A stretch of 64,000 bases of DNA from Tubulanus polymorphus (taxonomy: Eukaryota > Nemertea > Palaeonemertea > Tubulaniformes > Tubulanidae): NCBI RefSeq assembly GCF_964204645.1, contig NC_134025.1, forward strand, positions 14,329,001 to 14,393,000, read 5' to 3'. Shown here piece by piece: positions 58,801-61,934 of this stretch. The notes under the pieces are model-generated. The model had not been told where the DNA came from and did no database searches. It was given only the letters and a program-made list of their open reading frames with translations. Positions within the stretch are counted from its first letter, which is position 1; every line of letters starts with the position of its first letter. The position numbers and the translations under genes are program-made.

Positions 58801-61656
58801 TGGGCATTGGCTAAATCGCGGCAACGAAAATTACGGTCACGGACGGACTTTCGTCGAAACTTGCGGGCCGCGTCGCACGGGTTATTTAAATACGTGACTG
58901 ATGGATTACAAAATGATTTTGTGTAATTTTACAAAGATTACTCACAATATAATATCAAAAAATGTTATTTTTAGTTCGTATTTCTCCGTGGAAACCGATT
59001 GGAAGACTGCATGCGAATCCCACAAAAAGCACAGTCCCCTTAGCAACGGGTCGAATTTTTTAGAATAACAAGCGCGCCAGTTTCACAGCATCGCTAAGGG
59101 TCGAGTCCTGGAGAATAACGCGCGCGCACGGTCCGCATGTTACAAAATGACCATCCCGTTACATACAAGTAAATTTTGCCAATCCCTGGAGTAAAATGCC
59201 ATGCGTTTTTTAACATATCTTATCTTTTTATGTGTCTTTTGCTCCCGTTTTTCAAACGTTATTCCCCTTCTCTGTGTCGAGTAAAATTCGTATAGGCCTA
59301 CATAACGCTATAACCCATATTTCAAATACCGTTGTTCCATTAATTAACTTTAATTATAAAACTATTGAATATATTATTCCATTAATTATAAAACTATTGA
59401 AGCCATGAGATTTAATGTAGAAATCTGACGATTTTTAAATAAGGCTTACAGAAAAATTTATTCTTGTATAATCAATAAAAAAAATAGGCTTTCAATTTGT
59501 AATCAACATTCCCAAACTCCCACGTTGTTTTTTCGCAGAAAATTATTTTTTTAAATTTAATCGAGGGTCCCTTAATTCGCTCGAAGATCTATCATATTTT
59601 GGGTGATTTTCTATTCACGCCTTTGGTACCTTCCTTCGGCAAAACCTACGTTTTTTTCAATGTAGAACTTGGGAACAAATTTCTTGTGTAAAATTTATAA
59701 AACTATTAAAGCCGTGAAGATTTAATGTAGAACATATCTGACAAAATAAAACAAACAAGGCTTTCAATTTGAAATCAATACTCCCAAAGCATGTTTTTTT
59801 CGCAAAAAGTAAATTCCTTTTCTATATTTGATCACGGCGAATCTTCGCTTAAAGAACTTCAATATTTTGAGTGATTTTCTTGGGCCACGGACCACACCGA
59901 ACATAGGTGCCCCCGCCAAACCTACGTTTTTTACAATGTAGAATTCTATATGAGTTGGGAAGGGCACTCGCCTCTATTTATTCATTAAACTTAACTTAAC
60001 TTAAAACTGGCTGTGCGCTTCACCAAGTTTCGACTTTGACATATTACTTGAATTGATAATAGTGACAAGCTGCCTGCTGTCGATTTCGGGATGACTACTC
60101 AGAAAAACATGTTGCCTCATTTTTGGGGCTCAATTTTCAATGCTTACGGCCCGACAGTGCTTTTGTAACTTCGATTCATCGAAATTCCCATGTAGTATCT
60201 GTAGACGGAAGTGCGCTAAATGAAATTAAACGGTTTGTATCGGAAACAGCGATAAGGTACGAAAGCCTTTGCAGTTTTGACGAAGTTGTCAAATAATAAT
60301 AAACACGCGAATATCAATTGGGTTTGTCTGTGATGTAACAGAAAACCCTAACTAGTTTCGTCATCAACAGAACAGTATTAATGTGGTTTAACAATACAAA
60401 AAAACGTAGGCTAAATCGTTCGGCAGAAAAATGAAATTCATTCAATTCTTAAGTCTGTGGTCCTCCCATCAACATCGTCATAGAACATTTTCCGGTGTAA
60501 ACAGAGTTGCCACTTCTCCGGATTTCTCCGGAATTGCGGATTTTAAAAAAATCCAATTTCATATCCGGATTTTCGGAAGAAGTCAAATAACCACAAAAGA
60601 AAACATAGCGAAAAAAATTAAATCAATTCGGGATTCGACCCTAAACATCAAAACGTGACGGCTCCGTAGAGGGTTCGAAAAAGCTCTATTGTGCTGCCAC
60701 GTAGTGGCAACAACCCCGCAGTACACGATTAAACCAAGATGACGCGACGATCGAGGCAGCAACAACCCCGCAGTACACGATTAAACCAAGATGACGCGAC
60801 GATCGAAATCGACTGATGCTTCGTTTGTTTTTGGCTCTGGTTTATATATGAGGTGTATTTGACGGAACCAATCGCTATTTGAAAAAATGATCTATAGGCG
60901 GTAATGAAAGTGAGGCCTATAACGCGTATTGCGCCAGAACGCATCTCCTGGCGTTCTAATTTCAAAAATTTTTCTGGGGGAGGGCCCACAGACCCCCCGA
61001 CTTATTTTGGGTTCCGGATTTTTAGCTTCACATAAGTGGCAACTCTGTGTAAAGCATTAACCTCTTAATACCTTACCACAGTATAATTTACCAATTCTTC
61101 AAGGCCCAGGGGCCTCTTGGCTGTTGCCAACACGATTGAGAATATATGAAAAGTTTCTTGAATGATGGGACATACACGGTGAGTGTTTGACCTTAGTCGA
61201 TACACTGAGTTGACTTGTACACAGGCAAATGCAGCATTTTCTTCAAAATAAAAATTTTTGAAATGAGTAATCTAGAACAAACTCAATGTGTTAGACACAA
61301 TGTCCTATATTATTTGTTTTTACTCATCATCTCTGCTCAAACCAGCTATAGTTGTAAATCATTGTCATGATTATGGTTGTTCTGTTCTCCATCCATTAAT
61401 ATTATTTATGTACTTTCAGATCATCGCCACCACCAATTTCTAAATATTTGTATGATCCTGCAGGAGGTCCAAGCAATGGAGTAATTGCTGGTATTGGCTC
61501 TGTTGAATCAAACTACCTCACACAGAGTACACGCTGTATAACATCATACACTGATCCTGATTTGCCACCATTGCTAGTCCTCATTCAATATCTGACACAA
61601 TTAGAAGGACAAATGTGGAGACAGATTCGAGGCCTAGGATTATCCTACAACTACAG
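2421..61656 (+). CDS. M16-family metalloprotease, C05D11.1-like (partial: internal and C-terminal exons)
   Basis: Fourteen exons join in one open frame: 2421-2543, 2766-3017, 3099-3190, 3283-3385, 4461-4535, 4636-4746, 23450-23593, 23672-23851, 27140-27242, 33989-34119, 46429-46609, 46697-46782, 49079-49236 and 61430-61656. All introns are GT-AG and phases agree at every junction, giving about 655 residues. Seen: an EFYRPENLCLVITGQ segment at residues 7-21, DDEESGMVYEAWRGP near 70, DDLKLYLPLFTEILLESPV near 371-389, FSCGDYAQ, and KYEKGVKWLQELLYQTQF. These are hallmarks of the two-domain M16 peptidases typified by nematode C05D11.1, usually about 1000 residues long. The expected HxxEH zinc motif lies upstream of the window and cannot be checked. 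The family folds as paired halves enclosing a peptide-degrading chamber. GLSYNYR at the end matches the C-terminal Arg/Tyr substrate-binding region of the fold (inference). The transcript ends beyond the window, since the last exon ends in a GT donor. Confidence 0.9.
2766..3017 (+). CDS. M16 protease exon b
   Basis: 84 residues, phase 0 at both ends, acceptor tttag and donor TTG|gtaggc. It contains LPPHVRPWQMPVPPL, then a SDDEESG acidic turn followed by VYEAWRGP. This is the conserved start of the second M16 subdomain, where intermediate products are compared with the chamber wall in related structures (inference). Confidence 0.9.
3099..3190 (+). CDS. M16 protease exon c
   Basis: 92 bp, acceptor tttttag, donor gtaatg. 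Encodes VRYSIIENSESTIYIFFENV and a short tail. It ends two bases into a Lys codon completed by exon d, which supports the phase. Confidence 0.85.
3283..3385 (+). CDS. M16 protease exon d
   Basis: Completes the split Lys codon, then encodes LIKLLEGLVKRKESFDMKRM and continues to DSLDS. Donor AGT|gtaagt is a strong consensus. The helical, Lys-rich content fits the alpha-helical layer of M16 domains. Confidence 0.85.
3847..4389. mobile_element. TA-flanked MITE with ACCGTATTTTCCG-type ends
   Basis: The left end starts CCGTATTTTCCGACTATTAA and the right end is the imperfect complement of CTGTAATTTCCGGCTTAT. Both are next to TA. The 543-bp size, absence of coding capacity and TA target fit a Tc1/mariner-class MITE. 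Related copies lie at 28330-28705 and 58510-58551. Confidence 0.65.
4461..4535 (+). CDS. M16 protease exon e
   Basis: 25 codons, acceptor ctgtag and donor GAC|gtaagt. Encodes FETQPHETFAFLCIGDFLYG and DTVAD. It follows a 1.07-kb intron that contains a TA-flanked MITE. It is small but conserved in frame with its neighbours. Confidence 0.85.
4636..4746 (+). CDS. M16 protease exon f
   Basis: 37 codons, acceptor tttag and donor AGT|gtaagt. Encodes a helix-rich stretch with RDYWINLIQKFMLDSSFVS, which runs directly into the IEGEPS of the next exon 18.7 kb away. This matches the continuous family motif around 'V.G.PS', so no exon seems to be missing in the long intron. Confidence 0.85.
5094..6060. 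repeat. Family B hairpin-unit repeat, copy 1
   Basis: Contains several ~120-bp units of the family described under 12805-13902 and ends CCAAGTGGGCATGG then GGACCC. Includes a 61-bp tandem duplication at 5308-5430. No coding capacity. The left end differs from full copies, so this is a rearranged member. Confidence 0.7.
6225..6335 (-). repeat. Foldback-type repeat with hammerhead-like core
   Basis: On the minus strand it has CTGATGA (6320-6314), an 8-bp-type stem with TGGCTGTT...AATAGCC, then GAAA (6294-6291). That order matches the conserved core of hammerhead ribozymes found in Penelope-like and related retroelements. Stems I and III are not convincing. Related sequence occurs twice in the foldback at 32141-32359. 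Confidence 0.35.
6715..6840. repeat. Family B single-unit fragment
   Basis: One unit with ACTACAATCA and AATTGTGGTGCG halves of the family hairpin. It is flanked by unique sequence on both sides. Confidence 0.55.
7610..7850. repeat. Family B 3' fragment
   Basis: Two partial units followed by the complete family end CCCAAGTGGGCATGGTGTCC. It directly precedes a family C copy. Confidence 0.65.
7876..8320 (-). repeat. Family C repeat, copy 1 (promoter plus first exon of an unknown gene)
   Basis: About 440 bp shared with 24205-24645 and 61935-62190. On the minus strand an ATG at 8040-8038 opens a frame reading MSSTNFCHVFNRTDYT, then NPRTNEK, a TAA, and VPRFYMNWLNANLILLTK ending at a possible donor AAG|gtaaac. 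The stop shows this copy is dead. Upstream it holds a G-rich run at 8127-8136. Confidence 0.6.
9290..9500. repeat. Family D fragment (TATGGACTTTCGC end)
   Basis: Starts TTATGGACTTTCGC with a small internal palindrome (GACTTTCGCTTAAGCGAAGTCC-like, 9300-9323) and continues as in 42226-43474. Ends near the CATGTATATTTATGATGAAT phrase. Confidence 0.55.
9811..10640. repeat. Family B copy 2
   Basis: Opens GTCCACTTGGGACTTTAG, carries about five hairpin units, and ends CCAAGTGGGCATTGTGTCCC. The 5' Ts/Cs-rich block of longer copies is deleted. Confidence 0.7.
11370..11900. repeat. Family D interior fragment
   Basis: Closely similar to 42320-43090, with shared phrases such as AATAAAAGCTCTAACCCTAT and GCATGTATATGAAAAGC. 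It lacks the piggyBac-like MITE found in that copy. Confidence 0.6.
12230..12640. repeat. Degenerate tandem repeat rich in TGACCAAT
   Basis: Three ~120-bp degenerate units each carrying AACTGACCAAT, TTGACCAATACTGACC and a TCGTGTTTGGT phrase. A similar array in the opposite orientation lies at 17285-17560. Confidence 0.6.
12805..13902. mobile_element. Family B, full-length copy 3 (MITE-like)
   Basis: Perfect 12-bp terminal inverted repeats: GCCCACTTGGGA at 12805-12816 and its complement at 13869-13880, followed by the family tail to CCCCTAG. The 5' third holds a GTCC-rich run (CGTCCGTCGTCCGTCCGTCC); the rest is about five ~120-bp units, each with ACCACAATCA and TGATTGTGGT halves of a hairpin. 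No coding capacity. At least eight copies or fragments in this window. Confidence 0.75.
14080..14207. repeat. Family B 3' fragment
   Basis: Last unit plus the family end CCAAGTGGGCATGGTGTCCC, 180 bp after the full copy. Confidence 0.6.
14263..14470 (+). pseudogene. Possible end of a LINE ORF2
   Basis: A 68-codon frame ending LKFRRLLKTHLFT and stop. The 'F+..LKTHLF' ending is common at the C-terminus of several LINE reverse-transcriptase proteins. No RT motifs remain, so this is a weak call. Confidence 0.3.
14631..14694. repeat. Near-perfect 31-bp palindrome
   Basis: Arms 14631-14661 and 14664-14694 differ at three positions and are separated by two bases. Left arm starts TGAGGCTACGTGTCATC. 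It could form a long hairpin; no element boundaries are clear. Confidence 0.75.
14700..17280. other. Intronic sequence without a recognised gene
   Basis: Scattered short open frames only. 16250-16500 is a diverged repeat of 20875-21125 (shared CCAGATGTG and GATGTGGCCT phrases). Nothing else is supported. Confidence 0.5.
17285..17560. repeat. Degenerate tandem repeat rich in ATTGGTCAGTGGTGGTCAG
   Basis: Two ~115-bp units with TTGGTCAGTGGTGGTCAGTG at about 17298 and 17400 and a decayed third. Its motif is the reverse complement of the 12230-12640 array, 4.6 kb away. Confidence 0.6.
18095..18208. repeat. Trinucleotide microsatellite (ACC/ACT)n
   Basis: About 38 trinucleotides, moving from CCA-type through mixed ACC/GCT to a pure (ACT)n tail. 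The graded composition suggests repeat expansion from the pure end. Confidence 0.9.
18520..18830. repeat. Family A repeat, copy 1
   Basis: Shares GAAGTGACGAGCAGCCT, 'CTCATTGAATGGGG' and GGCCCGACAGTGCTTTTG with 21870-22640 and 60040-60350. Inverted copies occur at 53210-53700. Ends near an 'ATAGCTGCAAAGCAG' box. Confidence 0.6.
18895..19770. repeat. Large tandem duplication, ~430-bp period
   Basis: The phrase ACGATTCTATCTCCAACGG occurs at 19304 and 19736, and GGCAGTTGTATGAA at about 18941 and 19367. The two units match along their length with moderate divergence. No coding capacity. Confidence 0.75.
19771..21290. other. Intronic sequence without a recognised gene
   Basis: Contains the second copy of the 16250-type repeat (20875-21125) and a 62-codon open frame at 19878 with no family support. 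Nothing else seen. Confidence 0.5.
21293..21330. repeat. (AAT)n microsatellite
   Basis: About twelve ATA/AAT units. It sits inside a family A-type context, next to the hairpin module at 21343-21372. The inverted family copy has a (TTA)n tract at 53294-53316. Confidence 0.85.
21590..21810 (+). pseudogene. LINE reverse-transcriptase fragment
   Basis: Plus-strand frames read FIDFENVFD (about 21640-21666) and, after a frame change, KINGSVCVIFTSGVTQGS followed by SRLL (about 21717-21785). 'FxDFxxAFD' and 'SGVxQGS' are conserved in non-LTR reverse transcriptases. The catalytic FADD box is missing. Same subfamily as 55530-55830. Confidence 0.6.
21870..22640. repeat. Family A repeat, copy 2 (interrupted)
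   Basis: Matches 18420-18800 outside the insert at 22058-22381. Left part carries TAAAATTAGTGTTTGAAAAC and AAGTGACGAGCAGCCT. Right part carries 'CGCCTCATTGAATGGGG' and the AAACAGCGGTAAGG tail. Confidence 0.65.
22058..22381. mobile_element. Palindromic insert with 12-bp target duplication
   Basis: Arms of about 120 bp (22056-22175 and 22228-22348) are almost perfectly complementary and surround a ~52-bp loop with GGCGCGCGGGGGCC. A 33-bp unpaired tail follows. The insert is flanked by the exact 12-bp repeat AACTCAGAAGAA (22046-22057 and 22382-22393), and the family A host sequence resumes after it. Confidence 0.75.
22650..23440. other. Intronic sequence without a recognised feature
   Basis: Mixed single-copy-looking sequence up to exon g. 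I see no repeat end, RNA gene or open frame of note. Confidence 0.45.
23450..23593 (+). CDS. M16 protease exon g
   Basis: 48 codons, phase 0, acceptor tttttag and donor GAT|gtatgt. Encodes IEGEPSIQKMKEISSAEKNR followed by a charged QQKNLGKVGLQDKADI helix. This is the linker-like helical region between the two M16 halves. A Lys/Glu/Gln-rich helix at this place is usual for C05D11.1-like and presequence-protease-like members. Confidence 0.9.
23672..23851 (+). CDS. M16 protease exon h
   Basis: 60 codons, acceptor gtgtag and donor GAA|gtaagc. Encodes DDMLRSVPVPNVDCIKFHPI, an acidic/Asn loop, and LKGLPLMMQLDDIHTNFVE. A second AG at 23676-23677 could shorten the start by two codons in the same frame. 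The longer form is chosen because it extends the motif found in relatives. Confidence 0.85.
24205..24645 (-). repeat. Family C repeat, copy 2 (open first exon)
   Basis: The minus-strand frame begins with the ATG at 24374-24372 (MSSTEVCHVFNRIDCTSFNP) and stays open through PRFYMNWLNANLILLTK to AAG|gtaaac. Upstream are GCCAATCACA and a TGACGTC-like box, suggestive of a promoter. The protein family is not recognised. Confidence 0.6.
24655..26480. repeat. Family B variant copy interrupted by a younger family B copy
   Basis: The older copy runs 24655 to about 25199 and resumes at about 26391-26480. The interruption follows the phrase CTCATTAGTTTTT. The uninterrupted relative at 27365-28235 shows the same phrase running straight on into GTATATGGTTACCAGGGGG. 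The young insert (25201-26390) opens AGCCCACTTGGAACTTTAG and ends CTCAAGTGGGCACGGTGTCC. Confidence 0.75.
27140..27242 (+). CDS. M16 protease exon i
   Basis: 103 bp, acceptor tttcag and donor gtaaaa. Encodes FDVLMNTECLPDDLKLYLPL then FTEILLESPVIRNG, a signature of the C-terminal M16 half. It ends one base into a Glu codon completed 6.7 kb downstream. Confidence 0.9.
27365..28235. repeat. Family B variant copy (uninterrupted)
   Basis: About seven ~120-bp hairpin units. Sister of the interrupted copy at 24655. It shares the diagnostic 'GTTGATA' and 'GGTACCTAGACATATTTTG' variants. Confidence 0.65.
28330..28705. mobile_element. Second copy of the 3847-type MITE
   Basis: Shares the phrase ACATGGATTTCTTAATGC, the 'CCATCAGGAGAT' block and the ending CCAGAAAATACTGT with 3847-4389. 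The left end is truncated. Confidence 0.6.
30671..30943. repeat. Tandem duplication, 135-bp period
   Basis: TGCCAAAATGTACAATGTTT begins at 30671 and again at 30806, and the units stay similar through CTCTTTTTCACAAATGGTC. It is in the interior of the long-TIR element. Confidence 0.85.
31163..32115. mobile_element. Pogo-like MITE with TA target duplication
   Basis: Starts CAGTATAACCTCTCTATAGT and ends with the imperfect complement (TTCACTAAGGGAGGTTTTAC). Both ends border TA (31161-31162, 32116-32117). Subterminal copies of GTTCACTATAGAGAGGTGTT repeat near both ends. No open frame; about 953 bp. Confidence 0.7.
32141..32359. repeat. Foldback with ~86-bp arms
   Basis: Arms 32141-32226 and 32272-32359 are imperfect complements (AATGAAGAAAT ... 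GGCTGTTGACTGACAGCCATC). The right arm has CTGATGA at 32267-32273 with a following stem, but AAAA in place of the hammerhead GAAA. Related to 6225-6335. Confidence 0.6.
33485..33670. repeat. Family D fragment
   Basis: Starts TTATGGACTTTCAGTGTAGC and follows the 42226 copy through GTTGCTTATATG. It lies just outside the long-TIR element. Confidence 0.5.
33989..34119 (+). CDS. M16 protease exon j
   Basis: 131 bp, acceptor tttcag and donor AAG|gtacgt. Encodes FVPHEEVITELAADTLSSDA, then VGVGGGRFSCGDYAQVITLSLK. The three Gly codons contain an 8-G run (34063-34070), a likely hotspot for sequencing or replication slippage. The frame is open as given. Confidence 0.9.
34853..36143. mobile_element. Family B copy, long form
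   Basis: Opens with a mutated end (AGCTCACTTGAGACTTAAAT), carries a GTCCGT-rich block and about six hairpin units, and ends CCCAAGTGGGCATGGTGTCC. It is close to full-length 12805-13902 in organisation. Confidence 0.7.
36670..36746 (+). repeat. Host short tandem repeat used as transposon target
   Basis: About 2.5 units of a ~36-bp repeat built on CACTGATATTAACCC and TCACCA. The last TTAA is the insertion site. The repeat resumes after 41630, which lets the empty site be inferred. Confidence 0.65.
36743..36760 (+). repeat. Left TTAA target duplication and terminal inverted repeat of the Kolobok-type element
   Basis: TTAA followed by AGGATTTGTGACAC. The 14-bp repeat is perfectly complementary to the right end at 41613-41626. 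TTAA targets are used by piggyBac and Kolobok elements. The THAP transposase inside favours Kolobok. Confidence 0.9.
36943..36960 (+). promoter_or_regulatory. 18-bp shared upstream element, cargo-gene side
   Basis: ATGACGTATAACCGAGAA ends 17 bp before the ballast-gene ATG. An identical 18-bp copy lies inverted at 41425-41442, upstream of the transposase ATG. It contains a CRE-like TGACGT core. It could be a shared promoter element or a subterminal transposase-binding site; the sequence alone cannot decide. Confidence 0.55.
36978..37972 (+). CDS. Cysteine-rich protein with P2X7 C-terminal (ballast) zinc domain
   Basis: Two exons, 36978-37255 and 37552-37972, with donor gtaagg and acceptor cacag sharing a split Trp codon; 232 residues. 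The start is in good context (aaaATGG). Residues 1-92 are acidic and Ser-rich without predicted folds. Residues 93-232 show WCTCTHC, ECVCCSEI, a CITDTEGFKGVCLHVW block, YRHIAYRQFVRCCWG, RVILPSCVVSCIR and FRLPKL. These match the zinc-binding, guanine-nucleotide-binding 'ballast' domain known from the cytosolic end of vertebrate P2X7 receptors and from many stand-alone invertebrate proteins. No transmembrane or channel segments are present, so it is not an ion channel. It lies inside the TTAA transposon and converges on the transposase. No stop or frameshift is seen. Its role is unknown. Confidence 0.85.
38013..38018 (+). terminator. Poly(A) signal AATAAA of the ballast-domain gene
   Basis: AATAAA 41 bp after the TAA stop, in an AT-rich 3' end. 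The opposing gene's signal lies only 48 bp further on, so the two transcripts probably abut or overlap slightly. Confidence 0.7.
38066..38071 (-). terminator. Poly(A) signal AATAAA of the transposase gene (minus strand)
   Basis: TTTATT on the plus strand reads AATAAA on the minus strand, three bases after the transposase TAG stop (38076-38074). It makes a tail-to-tail arrangement with the ballast gene. Confidence 0.6.
38074..41329 (-). pseudogene. Broken THAP-domain Kolobok-type transposase
   Basis: Minus-strand exons: 41329-41115, 40748-40456, 40293 to about 40110, 39967-39682, 39587-39344, about 39269-39083, 38983-38812, 38500-38425 and 38315-38074. Exon 1 is a THAP zinc finger (MPRRCVYYNC start, Trp, LCGRHF) closed by AIPTI in exon 2. 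Later exons show CWNCLCF and CQQCHHE cysteine pairs, GGDARCDSPGHSAKY (first catalytic Asp region), WIQSIRVHLYWC, and SVEAFHSVLNHFAPK (catalytic Glu region). Lesions: TAA at 40231-40229, loss of the expected segment with the second Asp near 39250, a frame change at an A8 run near 39108-39101, TGA at 38825-38823 where relatives have Gly, and a frame change near 38465. The exact exon 3 end is uncertain. Confidence 0.8.
41115..41329 (-). CDS. THAP zinc-finger exon of the transposase
   Basis: 71 codons starting at an ATG. The C-x4-C pair at residues 5 and 10, the Trp at 30, and the CGRHF at 50-54 follow the THAP C2CH pattern; the terminal AVPTI-like motif (AIPTI) comes in the next exon after a GT-AG junction that splits a Lys codon. 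THAP domains bind DNA and in Kolobok and P elements recognise the transposon ends. This exon itself is intact. Confidence 0.85.
41425..41442 (-). promoter_or_regulatory. 18-bp shared upstream element, transposase side
   Basis: Exact inverted copy of 36943-36960, about 96 bp upstream of the transposase ATG. Outside the 14-bp tips it is the longest perfect inverted match I noticed between the element's two ends. Confidence 0.55.
41613..41630 (-). repeat. Right terminal inverted repeat and TTAA target duplication
   Basis: GTGTCACAAATCCT followed by TTAA, an exact inverted match to the left end. The sequence beyond continues the host tandem repeat interrupted at 36746. Confidence 0.9.
42226..43474. 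mobile_element. Family D element, longest copy
   Basis: Ends TATGGACTTTC (42226-42236) and GAAAGTCCATA (43464-43474) are perfect 11-bp inverted repeats. Relatives of its right end (TAAATTTAGGAAAGTCCATA-like) appear near 18254, 46381 and 48970. A piggyBac-like MITE is nested at 42716-43004. No transposase found. Confidence 0.6.
42716..43004. mobile_element. PiggyBac-like MITE (289 bp)
   Basis: Perfect 12-bp inverted ends CCCTTTCAGTGC/GCACTGAAAGGG inside TTAA duplications (42712-42715, 43005-43008). CCC ends and TTAA targets are typical of piggyBac. The interior has repeated short phrases such as CACTGCGGTGTA and no open frame. Confidence 0.8.
43639..43770. repeat. Dispersed repeat pair member (with 49498-49632)
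   Basis: TAGGCTGAGCCTATTACTAT and following sequence recur at 49498-49632 with few changes. Followed by the CTGT microsatellite here but not there. Confidence 0.65.
43769..43874. repeat. (CTGT)n microsatellite
   Basis: About 26 tetranucleotide units with one CTAT interruption at 43791-43794. It makes artificial open frames of Cys-Leu-Ser-Val and Thr-Asp-Arg-Gln on both strands. Confidence 0.95.
43900..45190. other. Intronic sequence without a recognised gene
   Basis: A 73-codon frame at 44084-44305 has no family match that I can name. A GCGC-rich stretch lies at 44034-44070. Nothing else supported. Confidence 0.45.
45196..46034. mobile_element. PiggyBac-derived deletion element (839 bp)
   Basis: Ends CCCTTACAATAC and TATTGAAAGGG are bordered by TTAA (45192-45195, 46035-46038). 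The left third can be read in broken frames as an acidic Asp/Glu/Ser-rich stretch (IESDNEYDSAV ... FDDENEISDH), like the start of piggyBac transposases. The rest contains two diverged copies of a ~140-bp block about 340 bp apart (near 45495 and 45840). Confidence 0.65.
46429..46609 (+). CDS. M16 protease exon k
   Basis: 181 bp, acceptor tttttgtag and donor gtaaca. Encodes VEQEKYEKGVKWLQELLYQT and a Lys-rich helix QERIKVIGSKMANDVAKFKR. Joins directly to exon j across a 12.3-kb intron that holds a complete transposon with its own genes. Confidence 0.9.
46697..46782 (+). CDS. M16 protease exon l
   Basis: 86 bp, acceptor attcag and donor AAG|gtaaaa. Completes a split Gly codon, then encodes SNLWASGMMRQHKFLTTLLK. 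The short 87-bp intron before it contrasts with the multi-kilobase introns nearby. Confidence 0.85.
47183..47312. repeat. Tandem duplication, 62-bp period
   Basis: Two units starting CTCGAGCTATTG and CTCGGGTTATTG, each with AAAACCAGTATAAACTGGAT, which itself contains a CCAGT...ACTGG palindrome. Confidence 0.8.
48854..48940. repeat. Inverted repeat, 31-bp arms
   Basis: GTTCTAACTCTGCATAAGG (48854) pairs with its near-complement ending at 48940. Arms match at about 28 of 31 positions around a 25-bp loop. Confidence 0.7.
49079..49236 (+). CDS. M16 protease exon m
   Basis: 158 bp, acceptor tttttag and donor CT|gtatgt. Encodes AIEDMNELRSLLSHSDNFRV then HIAMDVG and a KSFMPEGLQAASK tail. It ends two bases into a Leu codon completed by an A at 61430, confirming the junction over a 12.2-kb intron. 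Confidence 0.85.
49498..49632. repeat. Dispersed repeat pair member (with 43639-43770)
   Basis: Same phrase order as the 43639 copy, including TTTAAATGACATG and GTTCATACAAATCATTCA. Lies in the intron after exon m. Confidence 0.6.
49640..53200. other. Intronic sequence, mostly without recognised features
   Basis: 50571-50610 repeats 8987-9030 (GGTAAACCACACTTTGCC). A hairpin module AGGGTTTCTGCTGC/GCAGAAACCCC lies at 51282-51309. T-runs at 52759-52769 and 52900. No gene seen. Confidence 0.45.
53205..53700. repeat. Family A repeat, inverted copy
   Basis: Reverse-complement relation to 18520-18830 and 60040-60350: 'CAAAAGCACTGTCGGGCCGT' corresponds to GGCCCGACAGTGCTTTTG. It includes the hairpin AGGGTTTTCTGTTACATCAC and complement at 53246-53275, and a (TTA)n tract. 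Confidence 0.65.
54652..54945. mobile_element. GTCGCA-rich MITE
   Basis: Ends GGGCGTAGGTCCGCCTTG and its imperfect complement (CAAGGCCGACCTACGTCC) define a ~294-bp element. The interior has more than a dozen TGCGAC/GTCGCA-like hexamers in both orientations, making it GC-rich against an AT-rich background. Open frames on both strands here are by-products. Confidence 0.65.
54980..55530. repeat. Degenerate 'TTCGTTCGAACAAAA' repeat array
   Basis: Some twenty loosely spaced variants of TTTTCGTT(C/T)GAACAA. A shorter similar array is at 9590-9740. AT-rich and without coding capacity. Confidence 0.6.
55530..55830 (-). pseudogene. LINE reverse-transcriptase fragment (minus strand)
   Basis: Minus-strand frames read VDFDKAFDKAQHQPLLNRLL (about 55811-55752), then after frame changes LTSGVTQGSILSRLLFN followed by NDIHSNP. 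These are the catalytic-Asp region A (FDKAFD) and the SGVxQGS region of non-LTR reverse transcriptases. Stops and shifts show it is dead. Shares SGVTQGS...SRLL with 21590-21810. Confidence 0.7.
56471..56590. repeat. Family B 5' fragment
   Basis: GCCCACTTGGGACTGTAGTC and CCCAGCGGGCTATAGC followed by a GGCCCTGTCAGACT phrase. No hairpin units remain. Confidence 0.6.
57240..57310. repeat. Short dispersed repeat (with 10850-10930)
   Basis: CTTTTGTACTACGTGTCTTA occurs at 57274 and at 10876, each after TTTCATTTTCG. May be the end of an element linked to the pogo fragment. Confidence 0.45.
57351..57879 (-). pseudogene. Pogo/Tigger-type transposase, N-terminal fragment
   Basis: Minus-strand start MAPAKKRM, stop TGA at 57855-57853, then YDADFKLKVVNLVMETTNV, a frame change near 57740, and an open stretch from 57722 reading NPPKWPELEKEVAKW ... 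SREEIRLQATKWA ... FRATVSWCTRFMSHHDLVLR ... GNMDHTFY. This is a psq-type plus CENPB-type DNA-binding region, followed by the first catalytic Asp block (NMDxT). The rest of the DDE domain is missing. Antisense open frames here are shadows. Confidence 0.75.
58000..60030. other. Intronic sequence with sparse repeats
   Basis: 58510-58551 is an end of the 3847-type MITE. 58557-58670 is a family A edge. Two related A/T-rich blocks at about 59400-59520 and 59700-59800 share GATTTAATGTAGAA and GGCTTTCAATTTG. No gene seen. Confidence 0.5.
60040..60350. repeat. Family A repeat, copy 3
   Basis: Carries GACAAGCTGCCTGCTG, GGCCCGACAGTGCTTTTG, 'GGTTTGTATCGGAAACAGCG' and the hairpin GTCTGTGATGTAACAGA end module. 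Confidence 0.6.
60503..61046. mobile_element. hAT-like MITE with 8-bp target duplication
   Basis: Inverted ends AGAGTTGCCACTT and AAGTGGCAACTCT, flanked by GTGTAAAC (60495-60502) and GTGTAAAG (61047-61054), 7 of 8 identical. An 8-bp duplication and GTTGCCA ends fit hAT elements. A 52-bp tandem duplication (60707-60810) lies inside. A minus-strand frame of 86 codons is unrecognised. Confidence 0.7.
60707..60810. repeat. 52-bp tandem duplication
   Basis: GCAACAACCCCGCAGTACAC begins at 60707 and 60759, and the copies match through GACGCGACGATCGA. Confidence 0.9.
61430..61656 (+). CDS. M16 protease exon n (last visible)
   Basis: 227 bp, acceptor tttcag and donor AG|gtgaga. Encodes a Gly-rich VIAGIGSVESNYLTQSTRC segment, then LVLIQYLTQLEGQMWRQIRG and LGLSYNYR. 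The last part matches the C-terminal substrate-binding strand of M16 peptidases. The donor leaves a split Arg codon, so at least one further exon follows outside the window. Confidence 0.9.
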
Positions 61657-61934
61657 GTGAGACTAATAACTTTATGTAGTGATTACGTAGTGACTGTAAT
61701 AGTTATTGATTGCTGTTAAATCATTTTCATACCCCTACAACGCAATGGAGGGGGGAATACTAGAGTTAGGTCATCTGGCATTCGTCGTCCATCTGTGGAC
61801 ACAATCTTGTCCATAGATCTCCTTAAATACTGGCTCTCCTCGTAACTTTACTCATATGTTTTTCTACGTATGTACGGTACAGCCTAGAAGTAACATAACT
61901 CATAACGCGTTCGTCAGAGATCGTTCGTTTTTGT

